DNA from: an uncultured Bacteroidales bacterium
Lineage (GTDB): Bacteria; Bacteroidota; Bacteroidia; Bacteroidales; Paludibacteraceae
Assembly: GCA_937891905.1 (NCBI GenBank)
Contig: CALATT010000064.1
Span: forward strand, 1-10,971
Direction of reading: 5' to 3'
DNA: 10,971 bases
The notes under the pieces were generated by a model. It made no database searches. It saw nothing but the letters and a program-made list of their open reading frames with translations, and had not been told where the DNA came from. Position numbers and translations under genes: made by a program. Below, in pieces: positions 7,710 through 10,971 of the stretch; position 1 is the first letter of the stretch; the number at the start of each line of letters is the position of its first letter.

Positions 7710-9052
7710 TAAAGCGCTCATACATACTACTCATCTTGTTGCTCCTCATAGCATGGAGTGGGGTGGGTATGGCTCAGGATAATGCGCGCTTGGCGGAACG
7801 GACACTCAATGGAACTGCGCGCTATGTGGGAATGGCTGGAGCCATGACGGCTATCGGAGGAGACCCATCCGCTGCGCTTGACAACCCTGCGGGATTAGGG
7901 CTCTACCGCCGCTCCGAACTGATGCTCACTATTGATTATGCCTATGATATAACGGCGCAGCAAGGGCAAACGGCAGAACCTAATACAACGCATATCTTCT
8001 CCGCACCACAAGCTTCGTGGATAATCAGTTTTCCTACTACAAACATATACGAGATAGGTACACAGTTTCACAATCTCATGCTCTCCTATCGCCGTCTGCA
8101 TGCGTATAATCGTTCATTCTATGCGCAGGCTTCGTCGGACGCCTCTCTTGGCGCGTTAGTGGCGGGTACGGATGTTAATTTAGGAATGAATTATTGTACG
8201 GACCGATTGAATGCCCGCAGTAGTTTAGCCTTGACGGAAAGTGGTAGCATAGATGAGTATTCATTCCAGTGGGCAACGAATATATCCAATAAATGGTATG
8301 TGGGATTAGGAATCAATATGCAGTCCTATTCGCTGATGTCTAATGGAGATTATACCGAGTATTTCCAGCAGTATGACGCCAAGGGTGAACCCTATTACAA
8401 TCGCAATACCACTTCACTCTTTTTCAGTGGACTGAGTTGCACCTTCTCTGCGGGAGTACTCTATCGCCCTTTGTCTTGGTTGCGCATGGGTTTCTCACTC
8501 CAAACGGCATCCATGGGATATATCACTACCTATACGAGTGGCACTTTTGCTGCCCGTACCGACTCGCTGAGACTATCCAATGCGCCTGAAGGTGTGTGGG
8601 ATGATTCGGATATACGCTTACCTTGGCGCACATCCACTTCGGTGGCTTTCCAATTAGGAAAGATAGGAATGATTAGTCTCCAATATGATTATGCGCATAC
8701 TAAAGGTATTGATGATATGCATTCGTTGCGTGCGGGGGTGGAGTTTGTTCCCACAGCAGGCATGTATATCAATGCGGGATATGCGTATGAGTCAACTTTT
8801 AAGAGCGAAATAGTGCCTGTCCCTATGGATAAGTCTTTTGATCGACAAGACACTTATTATATGTGCCCATTAGGCACGCAGTATGCATCGCTGGCGTTGG
8901 GGTATCGTGGTAAGTATATGATAGCTCAAGCGGCTTACCAATATAGATGGCAGCATTTTGCGTTGGGAGCGCATGAATCGGCCAAACCCTACGACATGCA
9001 CACCGATACGCATCGTATCGTACTCACACTCGCTTGGCATAGACCTAGATAA
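7706..9052 (+). CDS. FadL/OmpP1-like outer-membrane beta-barrel protein
   Basis: A 448-residue predicted outer-membrane protein of the OmpP1/FadL/TodX superfamily, as found in Bacteroidota (often labelled hemin receptor or PorV-like). A signal peptide covers residues 1-22 (basic MIKR, a leucine-rich core, then GMA before QD). The N-terminal hallmark ARYVGMAGAMTAIGGDPSA (37-55) and DNPAGLG (58-64) follow. The rest alternates polar and aromatic residues as beta-strands do, ending in a strand-like HRIVLTLAWH segment. FadL relatives move hydrophobic compounds across the outer membrane; others act as secretion-system partners, and the cargo here is unknown. I prefer the ATG at 7706 because it gives an ATGA overlap with the upstream gene and a compact signal peptide. 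The ATG at 7694 would add four residues. Confidence 0.8.
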   Translation: MIKRSYILLILLLLIAWSGVGMAQDNARLAERTLNGTARYVGMAGAMTAIGGDPSAALDNPAGLGLYRRSELMLTIDYAYDITAQQGQTAEPNTTHIFSAPQASWIISFPTTNIYEIGTQFHNLMLSYRRLHAYNRSFYAQASSDASLGALVAGTDVNLGMNYCTDRLNARSSLALTESGSIDEYSFQWATNISNKWYVGLGINMQSYSLMSNGDYTEYFQQYDAKGEPYYNRNTTSLFFSGLSCTFSAGVLYRPLSWLRMGFSLQTASMGYITTYTSGTFAARTDSLRLSNAPEGVWDDSDIRLPWRTSTSVAFQLGKIGMISLQYDYAHTKGIDDMHSLRAGVEFVPTAGMYINAGYAYESTFKSEIVPVPMDKSFDRQDTYYMCPLGTQYASLALGYRGKYMIAQAAYQYRWQHFALGAHESAKPYDMHTDTHRIVLTLAWHRPR

Positions 9053-9054
9053 AC

Positions 9055-9264
9055 AGCGCCCTTGCAATAATAGGAACCGGAAAACTCAACACTAATATCT
9101 AACCGAGTGCAAATGCTTTACTAATGGCGTGCCGATACTCGTCTGCGATGACCCACGCAAGTGGAGAGCGACAATGAGGTGGTCGGATTACAAAGGAAAA
9201 AGCAGGCCTCAAATCCTATCTTCAGGAGTTTTCTCGAGTGAATATTGCAAGGGTGCTTTTTTTT
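9055..9264 (+). ncRNA. Candidate structured RNA with a 15-bp closing helix and T-run
   Basis: Positions 9055-9069 pair with 9243-9257 over 15 consecutive base pairs (one G-T wobble), followed at once by eight T (9257-9264). Inside, after a near-symmetric internal loop (9 and 8 bases), 9080-9087 (GAAAACTC) pairs with 9226-9233, plus one more wobble pair. The apical part offers further helices: 9104-9108/9137-9141, a CCAC-GCAA-GTGG hairpin with a GNRA loop at 9153-9164, and 9185-9189/9212-9216. The element starts 2 bases after the FadL-like stop, and no consensus promoter is visible just upstream. It may therefore be processed from the operon transcript or form its 3' end. A size near 200 nt with a long closing stem resembles 6S RNA, but I do not recognise 6S sequence motifs. 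A small inverted-repeat element (MITE) is the main alternative; no target duplication is evident. Confidence 0.5.
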
Positions 9265-9284
9265 GCATAAAATCACTTCATAAA

Positions 9285-9316
9285 TTTGCATATGTGCAAT
9301 TTTTGTTGTACCTTTG
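9285..9316 (+). promoter_or_regulatory. Promoter of the zinc-ribbon / YD-like unit
   Basis: TTTG at 9285-9288, a 20-base spacer, and TACCTTTG at 9309-9316 form a full consensus Bacteroidota promoter. It begins 20 bases after the T-run of the structured element, so it opens a new transcription unit. The first ATG (9343) starts 26 bases after the box, while the next gene's ATG (9433) is 116 bases away, leaving a leader of about 110 bases. Confidence 0.8.
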
Positions 9317-9342
9317 CGGTGAAATCAAAATAGGGGACTAAA

Positions 9343-9384
9343 ATGAAATATTTAGATTATTTATTTGACCTATACGCCTATTAA
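9343..9384 (+). other. 13-codon mini-ORF in the leader
   Basis: An ATG at the usual distance from the promoter opens a 13-codon frame (MKYLDYLFDLYAY) that stops with TAA at 9382-9384, 48 bases before the next gene. The peptide has four Tyr and three Leu in thirteen residues. It could be a leader peptide that tunes downstream expression, the remnant of a decayed gene, or chance. Position relative to the promoter is the only support. Confidence 0.25.
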
Positions 9385-9432
9385 TAAAGGATAAGTCATA
9401 GTTTTATCACCAGTATTTTACATGTTTGTATT

Positions 9433-9999
9433 ATGAGGGCAATAAATAAAATTGATAGGATATTAACAATTGTATTCTTAACTATTGGCGACATATTGTA
9501 TGCTGCTGTTGGATGGTTATTAATATGTGTTATATCAGACATGTGTAATGTTTATTTAAATAGGTACATATATTTTGTAATAGTGTTACTGTTAATATTG
9601 AGAAGTGTCTATCATAGAAGCAAATGGTATGTTTGTACAACTCCTACTAAAATTCTATGTGAACGATGCCACACAACAGTACCACTCACGCGTTATAGAG
9701 AGGAAGAATATTTTAATTACCCCTTTACTATTTCTATTATATTGCATCCATTGAGTAGTCTCATAGAATCAATGACGCATTTCTATATGGCAGTTTATCG
9801 TCCGTATTTACAATTGGAATGTCCTAATTGCGAAGAAAAACAAGTTGTTTGTCCCTATTGCCACCAATTTATTGACAAAGAAGCGGTAGAGTGTCATTAT
9901 GATAAACCATCTAAATGCCCACATTGTGGAAAAAAAATATATACACTCATGCATATGTCAGAGTGGAAGAAAGGTGTAATATGTATATACAAAAAATGA
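9433..9999 (+). CDS. Membrane protein with zinc-ribbon CxxC motifs, unknown function
   Basis: A 188-residue protein with no named family recognised. Two hydrophobic segments near the N-terminus (about 10-35 and 45-58) suggest a membrane hairpin. Four CxxC pairs follow: C76/C79, C130/C133, C140/C143 and C162/C165, with the CPNC, CPYC and CPHC spacing of rubredoxin-like zinc ribbons. Eight cysteines could form two zinc sites, the second probably from the last two pairs. The segment between the first and second pairs (about 96-125) is partly hydrophobic. The cysteine-rich part is probably cytoplasmic. The gene is visibly AT-richer than the genes to its left, which may mean recent acquisition or rapid evolution. 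Its stop overlaps the next start (ATGA at 9996-9999), so the two products likely act together. Confidence 0.7.
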   Translation: MRAINKIDRILTIVFLTIGDILYAAVGWLLICVISDMCNVYLNRYIYFVIVLLLILRSVYHRSKWYVCTTPTKILCERCHTTVPLTRYREEEYFNYPFTISIILHPLSSLIESMTHFYMAVYRPYLQLECPNCEEKQVVCPYCHQFIDKEAVECHYDKPSKCPHCGKKIYTLMHMSEWKKGVICIYKK

Positions 10000-10799
10000 G
10001 TATGAAAAAGATTTTACTTTTTTGTTTTTGTCTTATGTGTGTAGAAATTATCTATGCTCAATACATGGATTCTAACTGGTTTATGGGCGCTGGTACTGGT
10101 ACTATTAGTGGTCCAGTAAAGAAAATAACAGTTACTTGTAGACATTTACTTTACACATCAGATGTCATGGTTAATGTGGTTTTTTTTGATACAATCGGTA
10201 ATGTAGTAAAAACTGGTTGGTACAAAGAAGGGAAGTTAATTATAGACAAGATTTATCGTTATGGTGATAACAATAGTTGTATGCGTTATTCATACGACGA
10301 AAATGGTAAGGTTGAAGATCACTATAGCAAGATATATTTTGATGAAAAAGGCCGTGAACTTCTTAAATTTTCCTATCACAAAGATGACCTCATACATGTA
10401 GATTCTTTGGTGTATGACAAACAAGGACATCTTATAGCAGAATATCGCAGCGAATACAATAAACGAACACCTCTGCTGCGAATGGTATATTCCTATGACT
10501 CTATTGGGCGTATATTAGAAGAAACAAATATCAGGACAGGAGAACATTGTGCTATTTCATACATGAAAAATGGTAATTACCGAAAAGTAATAAAGAAGAA
10601 TGGTAGTACCAATGTGGAAGAAGTCACTGTAAACAAGGCTGGTCAAATTATTGAATGTAGAAGTGAAGATAAAATAGACAAGTATCTCCTCTATGACAAT
10701 CATGGGAATTGGCTTAAATATATAGGAGTATTAAATACCAATAGTTCAGTTGGAACGATAGGATCAGAAATAGAACGCACAATTGAGTATTATGAATAA
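9996..10799 (+). CDS. Secreted protein with YD-like repeats, unknown function
   Basis: A 267-residue protein from the ATG at 9996. This start gives an ATGA overlap with the preceding gene and places a signal peptide (basic MSMKK, a Leu/Phe/Cys-rich core, cleavage near YA-Q at 21/22) at the N-terminus. The frame is open further upstream to 9915, but that part only shadows the preceding gene; the ATG at 10002 is also possible. The mature part carries at least six loops of the form [YF]DxxG: 64-69, 100-105, 115-120, 140-145, 167-172 and 233-238, each followed by a strand-like stretch. This resembles YD/RHS-like or MORN-like beta repeats. The C-terminal YDNHGNWLKY...ERTIEYYE layout is common in exported Bacteroidota proteins. 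No catalytic motif is seen. A periplasmic or surface role is inferred. Confidence 0.7.
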   Translation: MSMKKILLFCFCLMCVEIIYAQYMDSNWFMGAGTGTISGPVKKITVTCRHLLYTSDVMVNVVFFDTIGNVVKTGWYKEGKLIIDKIYRYGDNNSCMRYSYDENGKVEDHYSKIYFDEKGRELLKFSYHKDDLIHVDSLVYDKQGHLIAEYRSEYNKRTPLLRMVYSYDSIGRILEETNIRTGEHCAISYMKNGNYRKVIKKNGSTNVEEVTVNKAGQIIECRSEDKIDKYLLYDNHGNWLKYIGVLNTNSSVGTIGSEIERTIEYYE

Positions 10800-10815
10800 T
10801 CTTCCTCTATCACTC

Positions 10816-10851
10816 CCACCGCTGCTCATTCCGAGTGGCGGTGGATTTTTT
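10816..10851 (+). terminator. Intrinsic terminator of the zinc-ribbon / YD-like unit
   Basis: CCACCGC (10816-10822) pairs perfectly with GCGGTGG (10838-10844). An inner CTC/GAG pairing (10824-10826 with 10833-10835) extends the hairpin. One A and six T follow (10846-10851). It lies 16 bases after the stop of the YD-like gene, a textbook intrinsic terminator. Confidence 0.85.
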
Positions 10852-10862
10852 GAAGTAGCTAT

Positions 10863-10900
10863 CGTCCCGTATGTCTCTCGTGTCCGTCCCGTATGTCTCT
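10863..10900. repeat. 16-bp direct repeat pair
   Basis: CGTCCCGTATGTCTCT occurs at 10863-10878 and again, identically, at 10885-10900, with six bases between. It lies in non-coding DNA after the terminator. The function is unknown; it may be part of a longer array continuing in this intergenic region. Confidence 0.85.
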
Positions 10901-10922
10901 TATACCGCTTAGCATCCTCCAC

Positions 10923-10944
10923 CGTTCGCATCTCGTTCGCATCC
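10923..10944. repeat. 11-bp tandem duplication
   Basis: CGTTCGCATC(T/C) is repeated back to back at 10923-10933 and 10934-10944 with one mismatch at the last base. Together with the 16-bp pair just upstream, it makes the right edge repeat-rich non-coding DNA. No gene is visible from 10852 to the window end. Confidence 0.75.
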
Positions 10945-10971
10945 TGAACATCACAATAGGGTGCATGGCGG

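Noticed and set aside
9055..9257. Insertion sequence or transposon bounded by 15-bp inverted repeats
   Set aside because: It is too short for a transposase, no target-site duplication is visible, and the T-run on one side favours an RNA end. A MITE is kept only as an alternative.
9129..9341. 70-codon plus-strand frame starting with GTG
   Set aside because: It runs through the 3' arm of the folded element, its T-run and the consensus promoter at 9285-9316. It has no recognisable protein features.
9915..9995. 27-codon upstream extension of the YD-like protein
   Set aside because: It overlaps the end of the zinc-ribbon gene, and it would bury the signal peptide that begins cleanly at 9996 or 10002.

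Overview
The window reads as a chromosomal segment of a Bacteroidota organism, most likely of the order Bacteroidales. Three plus-strand promoters match the Bacteroidota type (TTG or TTTG, a spacer of 19-21 bases, then TAnnTTTG). A fourth lies on the minus strand at the left edge. Start codons lack Shine-Dalgarno sequences, and the proteins belong to families typical of this phylum: a DUF2723/GT117 membrane glycosyltransferase, a FadL/OmpP1-like outer-membrane protein, and a secreted protein with YD-like repeats. The genus cannot be fixed from sequence alone.

Layout. (1) Positions 1-196 are an AT-rich divergent promoter region. (2) Positions 197-5856 hold a four-gene plus-strand unit: DUF2723/GT117 protein, CobW/COG0523 metal-chaperone GTPase with a His-rich loop, hot-dog thioesterase, and SAM-dependent O-methyltransferase. 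Six tandem heptamers fill the last intergenic gap. (3) A strong promoter at 5890-5921 drives a second unit: an Lrp/AsnC regulator, trpS, a small secreted protein, and a FadL-like outer-membrane protein (to 9052). (4) Directly after that stop codon, 9055-9264 is a gene-free stretch closed by a 15-bp long-range helix and followed by a run of eight T. It is best read as a structured RNA or an unusually large 3'-end structure. (5) A third promoter (9285-9316) precedes a 13-codon mini-ORF and a more AT-rich accessory pair: a zinc-ribbon membrane protein and a secreted YD-like repeat protein. These end at a clear intrinsic terminator (10816-10851). (6) The right edge carries two sets of short direct repeats.

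How the genes relate. Within the units, genes are tightly packed: three ATGA stop/start overlaps (4647, 7706, 9996) and gaps of 3-17 bases. Co-transcription and translational coupling are therefore likely. The first unit mixes envelope glycosylation, metal homeostasis and housekeeping enzymes with no obvious single pathway. The second unit links an amino-acid-responsive type of regulator with tryptophanyl-tRNA synthetase. The third unit looks like an accessory envelope module of unknown role.

The most interesting unexplained object is the folded element at 9055-9264. No CRISPR array, tRNA, rRNA, insertion sequence or phage gene was seen.
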